Shown here piece by piece: positions 9,019 through 18,127 of a DNA stretch of 64,000 nucleotides. The notes below the pieces were generated by a model. The model was not told the DNA's origin and made no database searches. It saw only the letters and a program-made list of their open reading frames with translations. Both the position numbers and the translations under genes were made by a program. Source of the DNA: Flavobacterium hungaricum (GTDB lineage Bacteria > Bacteroidota > Bacteroidia > Flavobacteriales > Flavobacteriaceae); contig NZ_PRDM01000001.1 of assembly GCF_015182285.1 (NCBI RefSeq), positions 1,240,001 through 1,304,000 of the forward strand. Reading direction: 5' to 3'. Position 1 is the stretch's first letter; each line of letters starts with the position of its first letter.

Positions 9019-9708
9019 TTAGTGTTTGATTACTGCTCGTGCGTATTGAATTCCAATTCCATACGCACCGCCGTATTTCACAATTAAGTCGGTTACAGAT
9101 TTGTAGGTTTCGCTTCTGGCCCAGTCACGCTGTAATTCTAAAATATATTGAAGAGACGTGATAGGTCTTGCACCTGCCTGTACCATGCGGGTTACAGCCA
9201 TTTCGTGTGCTTCTTTAGAGACATCACCGCTAGCATCTGTTAGTACATAAACCGTATAGCCTTCGTTTATAGCAGATAATACAGGGCCTACGATACAAAC
9301 GCTTGTCCATAAACCGCCCATTACCAAAGTCTTTTTGCCTTTGGCTGCGATCGCTTTCTGAGCATTAGTATCTTCCCAGCAATTCATCGTTGTACGATCG
9401 ATATAATTTGAAGATGCTTTTGGATAAAACTCCTGTACTTCTGGAAAAACCGGACCGCTAAAAGTGGTTTCTGCCACTGTAGTCACAACTGTAGGGACAT
9501 TAAAAATTTTTGTTGTTCCGGCTACTAATCCCGCATTGTTTCGCAGTAATTCTGGATCAATATTTTTAGTTGCAAATGCCATTTGACTCTGATAATCAAT
9601 CATAACCAAAGTATGATTGGTTGGATTCAATAAACTTGGACTTGGTTTTTGTGCCGATACACTTAATGAGATTAGGATTAAAACGGCAGTGAAGAGATTT
9701 TTTTTCAT
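9019..9708 (-). CDS. Exported isochorismatase-like cysteine hydrolase (YcaC type)
   Basis: 229 residues with a signal peptide (AVLILISLSVSAQ) followed by an isochorismatase-like fold. The catalytic Asp38 is in LVMIDYQSQMAFA and the nucleophile Cys138 in GGLWTSVCIVGP. The DRTTMNCWED segment matches the YcaC subgroup, which includes hydrolases acting on amides or imidic bonds. Export of a YcaC-like enzyme is less usual than the cytoplasmic form. It follows the alpha/beta hydrolase gene by 24 bp in the same operon. The last 40 residues are a family-like C-terminal extension. Confidence 0.85.
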   Translation of the reverse strand: MKKNLFTAVLILISLSVSAQKPSPSLLNPTNHTLVMIDYQSQMAFATKNIDPELLRNNAGLVAGTTKIFNVPTVVTTVAETTFSGPVFPEVQEFYPKASSNYIDRTTMNCWEDTNAQKAIAAKGKKTLVMGGLWTSVCIVGPVLSAINEGYTVYVLTDASGDVSKEAHEMAVTRMVQAGARPITSLQYILELQRDWARSETYKSVTDLIVKYGGAYGIGIQYARAVIKH

Positions 9709-9732
9709 GATTTATTGTTTAATGATTAGTAT

Positions 9733-10524
9733 TTATTTTGACGTTTCGGCGGCAGCACGAATGATAACTTCAGCTACAGCTTTTGCCTGAGAAACATATA
9801 CGGCATGACTTGCTTTTATTTCGGTTATTTTAGCATTGGCTCTTTTTGCCATAAAACGCGCGCCTTCATTCGGTACTGTCTGATCGTCTGTTGCAACAAT
9901 GTACCAGGATGGTTTTGTTTTCCATGCCGCTTTGCTCACGGTCGCACCAAAGGCAGATGCTGCGATTGGAACTTGTGAATCATAAAGAAAAGCTGCTTTT
10001 TCTTTGCTTAAATCAGCACAAAATCCAGAATGGAACTTTGCTTTTCCGTACCAGATAAAACCATCGGCAGACGGCGGTTCAATACCCGAGTTTGGAGTTG
10101 GCGGCCCCGATTGCACCAATTGCAATAATGTTTCTCCTGCATCGGGTACAAAGGCGGCAATGTAAACCAGACCTACTACTTTGTCAGAGTTGCCGGCTTC
10201 TGTAATGATGGCGCCTCCGTATGAATGGCCTACAAGCAGGATTGGCCCGTCCAGGCGGTCAATACTGCGTTTGGCTGCAGCTACATCTTCAGGAAACGAT
10301 GTGTTCGGGTTAGCGGCAATACTTACATTAAAACCTTTCTTGGTTAAAATTTTATAAACCTCTTCCCATCCAGAACCATCAGCAAAGGCGCCGTGCACGA
10401 GTACAATATTTTTGACCTGCTTTTGGGCAGATAAAATAGTTACCGACATGATAATTAATAAGGACAGCAGTATTTTCTTTAATACTGTTCCTTGATTTCT
10501 TTTTAATTGAAATACTTCTTTCAT
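9733..10524 (-). CDS. Exported alpha/beta hydrolase
   Basis: 263-residue alpha/beta-fold hydrolase of the EstC/MES-like group. A membrane-spanning export signal (ILLSLLIIMSVTILSAQ) precedes the oxyanion strand NIVLVHGAFADGSGW. The nucleophile elbow is LLVGHSYGGAII (Ser), the acid is probably in IVATDDQTVP, and the His is in ASHAVYVSQ. First gene of the minus-strand unit down to doxX. The first 15 residues before the hydrophobic core are basic; an internal start is possible. Substrate unknown. Confidence 0.87.
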   Translation of the reverse strand: MKEVFQLKRNQGTVLKKILLSLLIIMSVTILSAQKQVKNIVLVHGAFADGSGWEEVYKILTKKGFNVSIAANPNTSFPEDVAAAKRSIDRLDGPILLVGHSYGGAIITEAGNSDKVVGLVYIAAFVPDAGETLLQLVQSGPPTPNSGIEPPSADGFIWYGKAKFHSGFCADLSKEKAAFLYDSQVPIAASAFGATVSKAAWKTKPSWYIVATDDQTVPNEGARFMAKRANAKITEIKASHAVYVSQAKAVAEVIIRAAAETSK

Positions 10525-10935
10525 CGATTTAAAATTTGAATTATTTTTCAGTTACGTTATTATCATAGGAAAGAGCCAATTATCAAGCCTTTTGTGCCAA
10601 GTATTGATTTTAAAGGGTTTTGTAGTTTTTTAGCTTCATTGTTTGACGAAATAAAAAGAGTTTGAAATCTATTTCGCCGATATACCGTAAAAACTTCATT
10701 TTGATGTTGTAATGAATTGATTTACAGTTTTTATAAGGCGATTGGTGAAATATTTAAGAAAGGAAAAATTGTTATTGATTCGGGAAAATAGGACTAACCA
10801 ATGCCTTTCTTTTTAGCAGAAATTTGGCAGGTTATAAGAATCAGATTTTCAATTTTCAAATTCGAGGTTTGGTTTTATATAATGCCTTTTCAAAATAAAA
10901 ACAGCATCCGTTAGATGCTATTAAAGTGTATTACT
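10525..10935. other. Divergent intergenic region between two hydrolase units
   Basis: 411 bp without a supported gene, holding the promoters of two divergent transcription units. The only structure seen is an imperfect inverted repeat: CGCC plus TAAAAACT near 10675-10694, against AGTTTTTATAAGGCG at 10726-10740. Confidence 0.5.
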
Positions 10936-11793
10936 ATGAAAAACGATGTTTATTACAAAACGTTAAAGATTAACGGCTTGGACATTTTTTACCGTCAGGC
11001 GGGGAGTCCAGAAAAACCAACACTATTATTACTGCACGGATTTCCTTCTTCATCGCACATGTTTAGGAATTTGATTGACTTGCTTTCGGATTCCTTTTAT
11101 CTCATTGCACCGGATTATCCTGGATTTGGACAAAGCAGTGCGCCTAGGACAAACGAATTTGAATATACATTTCATAATTTGTCTGTCATTATAGAAGCTT
11201 TTATAGAGGAGCTGGGGCTTCAAAAGATTAATTTTTATATTCAGGATTACGGAGGTCCCATTGCATTTAGAATAGCATCACGCAGACCTGAGTGGGTAAA
11301 TTCTTTTATAATTCAAAATGCAAACGCTTATCTGGAAGGACTTGGCGAAGCACTTGCGCCGCTGGCCGCTTATATCGAAAGTGACAGCGAAGAAGCAGAG
11401 CAGGGAGCCAGAACATTTTTACAATTAGAAGCCACGAAATGGACGTATCTTGACGGCGCTTCAGAGCCTGAAAAAATCAGTCCAGACAGTTATTCTTTAG
11501 ACCAATTTTATTTAGACAGGCCGGGAAACGATTTAATTCAATTGGCATTATTTCGCGATTATGGCAGTAATATAGCATTGTATCCCGATTGGCAGCAGTA
11601 TTTAAAGACGCAGCAGCCAAAAGCGGTGATTATCTGGGGCAGCAATGATAAAATGTTTGTTAAAGCTGGAGGACAGGCCTATAATAAAGATTTACCGAAT
11701 GCCGTTATCCATCAGCTGGAAGGAGGGCATTTTCTTTTGGAAGAACACAGTAAAACCGCTGCCCAAATAATTAAAGAGTTTATTGAAAGATAA
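10936..11793 (+). CDS. Alpha/beta hydrolase, haloalkane dehalogenase/epoxide hydrolase-like
   Basis: 285-residue cytoplasmic alpha/beta hydrolase. LLLLHGFPSSSHMFRN gives the oxyanion strand and DYPGFGQS the following turn. The nucleophile elbow IQDYGGPIAFR carries Asp rather than Ser, as in haloalkane dehalogenases and epoxide hydrolases. The acid is in IIWGSNDKMF and the His in LEGGHFLLEEH. Start chosen at 10936 (MKNDVYYK); the frame continues 21 bp further up to another ATG that adds an uncharacteristic MLLKCIT. The next gene starts 43 bp downstream. Real substrates in this group are rarely halides, so the name is structural. Confidence 0.85.
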   Translation: MKNDVYYKTLKINGLDIFYRQAGSPEKPTLLLLHGFPSSSHMFRNLIDLLSDSFYLIAPDYPGFGQSSAPRTNEFEYTFHNLSVIIEAFIEELGLQKINFYIQDYGGPIAFRIASRRPEWVNSFIIQNANAYLEGLGEALAPLAAYIESDSEEAEQGARTFLQLEATKWTYLDGASEPEKISPDSYSLDQFYLDRPGNDLIQLALFRDYGSNIALYPDWQQYLKTQQPKAVIIWGSNDKMFVKAGGQAYNKDLPNAVIHQLEGGHFLLEEHSKTAAQIIKEFIER

Positions 11794-11836
11794 AAGTAGT
11801 ATATTAGAATTGCAAAATAAATATAACCCAAACCGT

Positions 11837-12874
11837 ATGATTACTTATAAAAAAACGTTATTAGCTGTTGCCTGCACGCTGTTTTTAGTTTCGTGTACCA
11901 ATAAAAATACCAGCGAAAATAAAACCGAAGATCTTGCTGCGTATTTAAAAGACAGCACATCAGGAATAAAAACAGGTGGAGTAAAGGTAGTCCAGATCAG
12001 CACGCCGAAAGGAAAATTTAATGTCTGGACGAAAAGAATCGGAAATAATCCAAAAATCAAATTATTGCTGCTAAACGGCGGGCCAGGAGCAACGCACGAG
12101 TATTTTGAATGTATGGAAAGTTTCCTGCCTTCAGAAGGAATTGAATTTATTTATTATGATCAATTAGGATGCGGGAATTCGGATAATCCAAATGATCCTT
12201 CACTTTGGGATTTACCGCGTTTTGTAGAAGAAGTAGAGCAGGTGCGCCAGGCACTAAAACTAAATAAAGACAATTTTTATTTATTGGGGCATTCCTGGGG
12301 CGGTATTTTAGCATCGCAATACGCCCTTAAATACCAGCAAAATCTAAAAGGGCTGATCATTTCGAATATGATGATGAGTGCCATAGAATATGATAAATAT
12401 GCAGACGAAGTGCTGGCCAAACAAATGGATCCGAAAGTTTTGGCCAGAATAAGAGAAATCGAAAAGAATAAAGATTTTGAAAATCCTGAATATATGGAGC
12501 TTCTGATCCCTAATTTTTATTCTAAACATATTTTGCGTCTGGATGCGAGTCAATGGCCGGAACCTGTTAACCGATCTTTTGCAAAAATCAATCAATCACT
12601 TTATGTTACCATGCAGGGACCAAGCGAATTTGGTCTTTCGGGCAAACTTGAAAAATGGGACATTACCAAAGAACTGTCCAAAATTACCGTTCCGACCTTA
12701 TCAATTGGAGGTAAATACGACACTATGGATCCCGAACATATGAAGTGGATCGCGACGCAGGTTAAAAATGGAACTTATTTATACTGCGAAAAAGGCAGTC
12801 ATATGAGTATGTATGATGATCAGGAAACTTATATGAAAGGCTTGATTAAGTTTCTAAAAGACACCTCAAAATAA
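11837..12874 (+). CDS. Proline iminopeptidase-family alpha/beta hydrolase, lipoprotein
   Basis: 345-residue peptidase S33-type protein. The N-terminus is a lipoprotein signal with lipobox LVSC (Cys17), so the mature enzyme should be membrane-anchored. The oxyanion stretch LLNGGPGATHEYFE, then YYDQLGCGNSDNP and the nucleophile elbow LLGHSWGGILASQYA are typical of proline iminopeptidases. The acid is in GGKYDTMDP and the His in EKGSHMSMYD. Start at 11837 is set by the signal peptide; upstream extension would precede it with non-signal residues. Likely co-transcribed with the preceding hydrolase and ended by the terminator at 12916. Confidence 0.87.
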   Translation: MITYKKTLLAVACTLFLVSCTNKNTSENKTEDLAAYLKDSTSGIKTGGVKVVQISTPKGKFNVWTKRIGNNPKIKLLLLNGGPGATHEYFECMESFLPSEGIEFIYYDQLGCGNSDNPNDPSLWDLPRFVEEVEQVRQALKLNKDNFYLLGHSWGGILASQYALKYQQNLKGLIISNMMMSAIEYDKYADEVLAKQMDPKVLARIREIEKNKDFENPEYMELLIPNFYSKHILRLDASQWPEPVNRSFAKINQSLYVTMQGPSEFGLSGKLEKWDITKELSKITVPTLSIGGKYDTMDPEHMKWIATQVKNGTYLYCEKGSHMSMYDDQETYMKGLIKFLKDTSK

Positions 12875-12915
12875 TAGAATTTCAACCAACAGGTTAGAAT
12901 TAAAAACAGATTTAC

Positions 12916-12954
12916 TGCCCCCAAAAAGTGAGATACGATTTGGGGGCATTTTTA
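12916..12954 (+). terminator. Rho-independent terminator
   Basis: TGCCCCCAAA (12916-12925) pairs with TTTGGGGGCA (12939-12948) and is followed by TTTTT. It lies 41 bp after the stop of the S33-type lipoprotein gene. Confidence 0.88.
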
Positions 12955-13066
12955 TAGAAAGTTTTCTTTTCTGGTGATTATTATTCAAAGTATGCCGCGG
13001 ATATGGGAATTATGTAACTCGGAATTATGGCATATAAGTAAATTTGAGAGACTTTAATTGAGCAGT

Positions 13067-13450
13067 ATGAGTTATAAAAACATTTTATTGGTAGATGATG
13101 ATATTGATGATGCAGAAATTTTTAAAATGGCTGTAGAAAGTATCGATTCTAAAATCAAAATTGTGATTGAAGATAATGCTTTGAAGTCACTTAATAAGTT
13201 AAAAGCGGCAAGCAAACTTCCAGAAATTATATTTTTGGACTATTACATGCCTTATCTCGACGGAAGTGAATTTCTTAAACTGATTCGGGAGGTAAAAGGG
13301 CTTAAAAAAATTCCTGTAGTACTCTATTCAGGACAATCCGGAGCTAAGATAAAAGAGGTCATAAAAAAGTTCAAGGACGTGCAGTTTTTGGAAAAGAAAG
13401 CTAATTTCAGAGATATTGTCGATTCCTTAAAAGAGATTATTAATTCGTAA
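13067..13450 (+). CDS. Stand-alone response regulator receiver protein
   Basis: 127-residue single-domain REC protein. The acidic pocket is Asp10-Asp12 (LLVDDDIDD), the phosphoacceptor Asp58 is in IIFLDYYMPYLDG, the Ser of VVLYSGQSG follows, and the conserved Lys is in LEKKANF (110/111). There is no output domain, so it likely works in a phosphorelay or by protein contact. ATG at 13067 is preferred to an upstream TTG. A paralogue with a damaged acidic pocket lies at 52108. Confidence 0.9.
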   Translation: MSYKNILLVDDDIDDAEIFKMAVESIDSKIKIVIEDNALKSLNKLKAASKLPEIIFLDYYMPYLDGSEFLKLIREVKGLKKIPVVLYSGQSGAKIKEVIKKFKDVQFLEKKANFRDIVDSLKEIINS

Positions 13451-13598
13451 TTTCTTTTTCATAAATCAATTTCTTTTAGAAAAATGCCTTATTTGACTGC
13501 AAGACAGCGATTTTTTTGAAGTCATGTTTTGCTTTTAAAACGCGCCATTACTCCGTTATGATCCGTATATTTGGAATAGTAAAAAAAATAAGCCATTT

Positions 13599-14621
13599 AT
13601 GAAGAAAATAGGATTTTTATCATTTGGGCATTGGTCAAATAATCCATCATACAAAACTCGTACGGCAGCAGATACCCTGCTTCAATCCATCGATTTGGCT
13701 GTGGCTGCAGAAGAAATAGGCATCGACGGCGCTTATTTTCGCGTGCATCATTTTGCGCAGCAGCTGGCATCGCCATTTCCGCTGTTATCCGCAATTGGCG
13801 CGAAAACCAGTAAAATTGAGATCGGAACGGGCGTAATTGACATGAGGTACGAAAACCCTTTGTATATGGTAGAAGATGCCGGTGCCGCCGATTTGATATC
13901 GGAAGGACGGTTACAGCTGGGAATAAGCAGAGGATCACCGGAACAGGTTATTGATGGCTGGAATTACTTTGGTTATGCGCCTGATCAGGATGAAACCGAT
14001 GCCGATATGGGACGCAAAAAAGCTTTGGATTTTTTGGAAGGACTGAAAGGCGAGGGGTTTGCAGAACCCAATCCGTATCCTATGTTTCCAAATCCGCCGG
14101 GATTGCTGCGCATAGAACCGCATTCTGAAGGATTAAGGGAAAGAATCTGGTGGGGAGCAGCCTCGAATGCAACGGCCGTCTGGGCAGCAGAAAATGGTAT
14201 GCACCTGCAGAGTTCTACGCTTAAGTACGACGAAAACGGGAAACCATTTCATGTGCAGCAAGCTGAGCAGATCAGGTTGTACAAAGAGGCTTGGAAAAAC
14301 GCTGGACATCAACGTGAAGCAAGAGTTTCGGTAAGTCGTTCTATTTTTGCCATTGTCAACGATCAGGATCGCTATTACTTTGGAGGCCAAGGAAAAGGAG
14401 CCGATAGTTTTGGTTATATTGAACAAGATAAAAGAGCAGTCTTTGGAAAAAGTTACGCTGCAGAACCAGATAAGCTGATCAAGGAACTGGCTGAGGACGA
14501 AGCGATTCAGGAAGCCGATACACTATTGCTGACCATTCCTAATACATTAGGAGTTGATTATAATATACATCTGTTATCTTCTATTTTAGAACACGTTGCT
14601 CCAGAATTGGGCTGGCGTTAA
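13599..14621 (+). CDS. LLM-class flavin-dependent oxidoreductase
   Basis: 340-residue luciferase-like monooxygenase-family TIM barrel using FMN. The first strand GFLSFGHW, then AAEEIGIDGAYFRVHHFAQ, IEIGTGVIDMRYENPLYMVEDAGAADL (in pieces) and GRLQLGISRGSPEQ match the bacterial-luciferase-like class. The substrate is not predictable. It is monocistronic, flanked by 148 bp upstream and about 300 bp downstream. Confidence 0.9.
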   Translation: MKKIGFLSFGHWSNNPSYKTRTAADTLLQSIDLAVAAEEIGIDGAYFRVHHFAQQLASPFPLLSAIGAKTSKIEIGTGVIDMRYENPLYMVEDAGAADLISEGRLQLGISRGSPEQVIDGWNYFGYAPDQDETDADMGRKKALDFLEGLKGEGFAEPNPYPMFPNPPGLLRIEPHSEGLRERIWWGAASNATAVWAAENGMHLQSSTLKYDENGKPFHVQQAEQIRLYKEAWKNAGHQREARVSVSRSIFAIVNDQDRYYFGGQGKGADSFGYIEQDKRAVFGKSYAAEPDKLIKELAEDEAIQEADTLLLTIPNTLGVDYNIHLLSSILEHVAPELGWR

Positions 14622-14714
14622 ATTTTAAATTATCCTGTTGGATGTAATTATGTACCTTTTCCAGCAGTTTTAGAACCCAGATAAAGCAGATTGCTTTTAC
14701 AATCATGATTGGTA

Positions 14715-14775
14715 TAGACGGCGGATTTATACGGATTTAGGCGTAAGGTCAAAATCCGTGTAAACTGCGTCACAA
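14715..14775. repeat. Decayed copy of the family C intergenic repeat
   Basis: GACGGCGGATTTATACGGATTT is followed by AAATCCGTGTAAACTGCGTC. The arms GGATTT/AAATCC still pair, and the flanking CTGCGTCA matches the flank of the copy at 1807. The rest of 14622-14920 shows no gene. Confidence 0.55.
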
Positions 14776-14920
14776 TATTTTTAGAATTTAAAAAGGCGGA
14801 TAAGGTCGCTGATCTTTGTTTTAATACTTTGATTGTTAATTAAATATGTGTTAAAAATTTTCGTTCCTTTTACTATAAGTTAGAACTTTATGGAACTGTT
14901 TAATTTAAAGGAAGAGAATT

Positions 14921-15292
14921 ATGGAAACGCAAATTATTGATCTGGAAAAAAAATATTGGCAGGGAATGGAACAACACGATTACGATACAGTAAAAAACCT
15001 CACTCGTTTTCCTTGTATCATAGCGGGTAAAAATGGAGTTCAAAGTGTAGAGGAAGACAGTTTCAAAAAAATGTTTGAATCGGGAGAAGGCGATAAAATA
15101 AAAGTTGTAAATATAGCTGCTGTTCAAACGGAATTACTAGCAGAAAACAGCGCTGTAATAGCGTACTCGATAGAATTGAAAGTACTGGACGATAAGCAAA
15201 ATCCTCCCATGAAATGTGCCTGCACATCTACCTGGATCAAAGAAAATGATAAATGGCTTTGTGCACTGCATACCGAAGTCGAATTGCAATGA
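14921..15292 (+). CDS. NTF2-like / DUF4440 small protein
   Basis: 123 residues of the SnoaL/DUF4440 cone fold: an N-terminal helix (IIDLEKKYWQGMEQHDYDTV), a central DSFKKMFE, then antiparallel strands VVNIAAVQTELLAENSAVIAYSIE and CTSTWIKENDKWLCALH. Such proteins bind small molecules in a cone-shaped pocket; no catalytic assignment is possible. Preceded by AGGAAGAGAATT, a weak ribosome-binding-like stretch. Followed by a terminator at 15310. Confidence 0.78.
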   Translation: METQIIDLEKKYWQGMEQHDYDTVKNLTRFPCIIAGKNGVQSVEEDSFKKMFESGEGDKIKVVNIAAVQTELLAENSAVIAYSIELKVLDDKQNPPMKCACTSTWIKENDKWLCALHTEVELQ

Positions 15293-15309
15293 GGAAATAA
15301 ATCATAAAA

Positions 15310-15339
15310 AAAGCCTGAAAAGTTTACTTCTCAGGCTTT
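15310..15339. terminator. Bidirectional terminator between convergent genes
   Basis: AAAGCCTGA (15310-15318) and TCAGGCTTT (15331-15339) with A-run upstream and T-run downstream. It serves the DUF4440-like gene on plus and the SDR gene on minus. Confidence 0.85.
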
Positions 15340-15372
15340 TTTTGATACTTTTTACCAGCGTACAAAGTGTTG

Positions 15373-16353
15373 CTATTTTTTACCCATTAATAGTAAGGCA
15401 ACTCCAAAACCCAATCCTGCAAATAATGCCAGACCTAGATTTTGTGTTGTTTTTGAGGGCGGATTTCCATAAACTCGCAGCGGCTCTTTAGAATTTGCCA
15501 AAACATTTCCAGCGTTATCCTCTTTATTATGATTAAGTTTCATTTTCATTCGGACAGCAGCTGATGCCGCATTAATAACCGTCTTCGGAAATAATCTGTA
15601 GGTATTTGTAAATGCCGATGCCTTGAAATCCGGAAAAAGGTCTTTCTGCGGACGTTTTGCCAGATCTACCATCTTAGCGGCCGTATTTCTGGGATCAGAT
15701 GCAATAAAAGGAATTTTCATATCAAAACCAGAATATTTGGCTGAATGCAAATTACCTGTCGAATTTTGCAGCTGCGGGTATAAATCGCAAATGTGAATAT
15801 GGCTTCGGTTAGAAATTTCGCCTTGAAGGCATTCCATCATGCCTCTTATCCCAAATTTGCTGGCAGAATATACTGCACTGTAAGGTGCAGGCATAAAGCC
15901 TCCAATAGAGATGTTATTGATTAAAATACCTTGATTTTGTTTTTTAAAGATTTTAATAGCATTGTAAGCTCCATGCATATACCCAAACAAATTGGTTTTA
16001 AGTACCTGATGATGAATTTCTAATGGAATTTCTTCGAATTTTCCGCTTGCCATTACGCCGGCATTATTTACCCAGATATCAATTTTTCCGAATATTGACA
16101 GCGCTTCTTCAGAGACTTTCTCAACTTCTTCAGCATTGGACATATCTGCATATAAACCCAGAGCCAGCACATCTAAGCTTCTACAAAAATCTACTACTTC
16201 ATCAATACCTTGATGTCCGCGGGCAACAGCCACGACATTACATCCTTCAGCGGCAAAGGCTTCTGCAGCCGCTCTGCCGACCCCGCTGCTGGCGCCGGTT
16301 ATAACAACAGTTTTTCCTTTAAGACTGCTGTTGCGTATTTTACTATTTTCCAT
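15373..16353 (-). CDS. Short-chain dehydrogenase with C-terminal membrane tail
   Basis: 326-residue classical-type SDR: TGASSGVGRAAAEAF binds NAD(P), NNAGVMASG is the NNAG motif, and YSAVYSASKFGIRG holds the catalytic Tyr-x3-Lys. Beyond the usual 250 residues is an 80-residue extension ending in a hydrophobic helix LGLALFAGLGFGVALLLMG, suggesting tail anchoring in the inner membrane. The catalytic Ser region reads NNISIGGFMP. This architecture is seen in Bacteroidota SDRs of unknown substrate. It is transcribed toward the terminator at 15310. Confidence 0.86.
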   Translation of the reverse strand: MENSKIRNSSLKGKTVVITGASSGVGRAAAEAFAAEGCNVVAVARGHQGIDEVVDFCRSLDVLALGLYADMSNAEEVEKVSEEALSIFGKIDIWVNNAGVMASGKFEEIPLEIHHQVLKTNLFGYMHGAYNAIKIFKKQNQGILINNISIGGFMPAPYSAVYSASKFGIRGMMECLQGEISNRSHIHICDLYPQLQNSTGNLHSAKYSGFDMKIPFIASDPRNTAAKMVDLAKRPQKDLFPDFKASAFTNTYRLFPKTVINAASAAVRMKMKLNHNKEDNAGNVLANSKEPLRVYGNPPSKTTQNLGLALFAGLGFGVALLLMGKK

Positions 16354-16784
16354 TTGTTATCCTTTTTTGATTTATATATAATTGTTCAAACAGCATTTTA
16401 TATTTGCTGTTAAACAGAGCTATTTATTCTCTTAATTAAAGATTCTAACTGCAATTTAAGGTTTAATGTACTATTGCGTGTTATAGCATAAGAGCTGATA
16501 TTTATAGGATTAGGCTTTGTAATGTACTTTTGCAGAGGAATATTTTTGCGTAGAAATGACCACACAAAAAACAGCACTATCATAATGAAAGGATTTTATC
16601 ATTTTGAAACGAATATTTTACTTGACAGTTTTAGAAACTGATTTGTAAACTGCAGACAAATAATTAGTTATAATAAAAAACAGCTTAAAACAGCCGTTGG
16701 GTATGTATTTTGAAAATTGGATTTCGTGTTTTACCCAGCTATTGTACGTATCAATAGTAGTAACTTGAAATACGGTTTGTTTAT
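16354..16784. other. Divergent intergenic region
   Basis: 431 bp between the SDR and GNAT genes, holding both promoters. A palindrome AACAGC-N11-GCTGTT lies at 16389-16411, close to the SDR start, and could be an operator. TACTTTTG near 16526 resembles a Bacteroidota -7 box. No gene seen. Confidence 0.45.
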
Positions 16785-17435
16785 ATGAAAACGAGATATA
16801 TCGATCTATTCTTATCGAAAAAAGGTTTAGAAATAAGTACTTTATCTGAAAGTACAGCTTTCAATACAATTGAGCCTCCAATATTAGAATCCCATTCTGA
16901 TTTTAATATCAAAATTGCCGCTCCAGACGATGTTTATCTCATAAAAGAGATCAGCGAAGAAACGGCTGCGGCAGCTGCTTTGCGAGGAACAGGCATTTCT
17001 GGACGACCGCCGGAATATTTAGCAGAAAAAATAAAAAATGGTGATGCAGTAATTGCATTAGCTGCAGACGGTTCTTGGGCAGGTTTTTCGTTTATTTCGT
17101 CTTGGGATCAAGATCGTTACGTTTCCAATTCAGGATTAATAGTAGCGGCGCGATTCAGGCATACAGGTCTGGCAAGAAAGATCAAAGAAAAAATTTTTGA
17201 GTTAAGCCGTCAAAAATATCCTGATGCGTACATTTTCAGTCTCACTTCTGGTCTGCCTGTAATGAAGATGAACCACGAACTTGGTTTTGAACCCGTCACT
17301 TATTCGGAACTCCCGTCTGATGAAAACTTTTGGAAAAGCTGTCAATCTTGTGTAAACTGTGCCGTTCTAGAGAGTAAAAACCGAAAAAACTGTTTGTGTA
17401 CAGCAATGCGTTATGAACCTCAGAATATGAAATGA
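16785..17435 (+). CDS. GNAT acetyltransferase with cysteine-rich C-terminus
   Basis: 216-residue GNAT-fold protein. The acetyl-CoA loop is in GLIVAARFRHTGLARKIKEK (motif A, R-x-x-G-x-A). The C-terminal 35 residues carry five cysteines (186, 189, 192, 203, 205) in CxxCxxC...CxC, able to bind Zn or an Fe-S cluster. As I remember it, a very similar C-terminus occurs in the GNAT encoded at the head of Bacteroidota arginine operons. This copy has no arg genes beside it, so a role in N-acetylation of glutamate or a related amino acid is only inference. Monocistronic as far as can be seen. Confidence 0.8.
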   Translation: MKTRYIDLFLSKKGLEISTLSESTAFNTIEPPILESHSDFNIKIAAPDDVYLIKEISEETAAAAALRGTGISGRPPEYLAEKIKNGDAVIALAADGSWAGFSFISSWDQDRYVSNSGLIVAARFRHTGLARKIKEKIFELSRQKYPDAYIFSLTSGLPVMKMNHELGFEPVTYSELPSDENFWKSCQSCVNCAVLESKNRKNCLCTAMRYEPQNMK

Positions 17436-17657
17436 TTGAAATAGAAAAGGCTTTAATTTCTATTCTAAAGAAACTTCTAAAATCCTTGTTTTTTAACCTT
17501 TTATGATGTTTACATTGACTTTATGTTACGTCATGTCCTGTCGTTGTTTGATCTGCCCGATATGGTGTTAAGTTTCTATTACCGATGAAAAAACGATTCT
17601 GAATTTGTATATGTTTGTTTTGTGAAGTACTATTTTAAACTTTAATAAGCAAAATAA

Positions 17658-18062
17658 ATGGAAATCTTACGTTTTTTTAAAAAGAAACAGAAACAGCAGT
17701 TCGTCTCCGAAACTGATTTTACAGCCAATCAAGGCATACAATTTAGAACTGCAATAGAGGCACTTGTAACGCTTCGCGATGCAGGAGTAGAAGAGGAGGA
17801 TGCGTTAAAGATAGAGTACTTTTTTTATACGAATACATTAGAAAAAGCACAAAAACTAGAACAGGAAATCCAGAAAATGAATTACACAGTTAATCATACT
17901 GCAGCGTCTCATGATAAACGGCTTTTTGTGATTTCAGGCAGTACTACAGCGATCAAAATGATGCATGAAACTTTGAGTAAATGGGTGGGAGAAATGTGCG
18001 AATTGGGATACGAACATGATTGCAGTTTTGAAAACTGGAAAATTGTTTCTCTTTCAAAATAA
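17658..18062 (+). CDS. RraB-like protein (ribonuclease E inhibitor B family)
   Basis: 134 residues. The segment DALKIEYFFYTNTLEKAQKLEQEI with the later CELGYEHDCSFENWKIV matches the RraB fold, a ferredoxin-like protein that in gamma-proteobacteria binds RNase E and tunes mRNA decay. The N-terminus is basic (FFKKKQKQQ). Bacteroidota carry an RNase E/G-type enzyme, so regulation of RNA turnover is plausible but unproven. The family call is by motif pattern only. Confidence 0.72.
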   Translation: MEILRFFKKKQKQQFVSETDFTANQGIQFRTAIEALVTLRDAGVEEEDALKIEYFFYTNTLEKAQKLEQEIQKMNYTVNHTAASHDKRLFVISGSTTAIKMMHETLSKWVGEMCELGYEHDCSFENWKIVSLSK

Positions 18063-18127
18063 AAAAGCGGTCTTTTTTATCTAATAGTAATGATTGGTGT
18101 ATCAAGTTTATAAAAAAGTAAAAACGA

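Noticed and set aside
10525..10935. Riboswitch or structured RNA in the divergent gap
   Set aside because: Only one imperfect stem was seen and no known aptamer core could be recognised.
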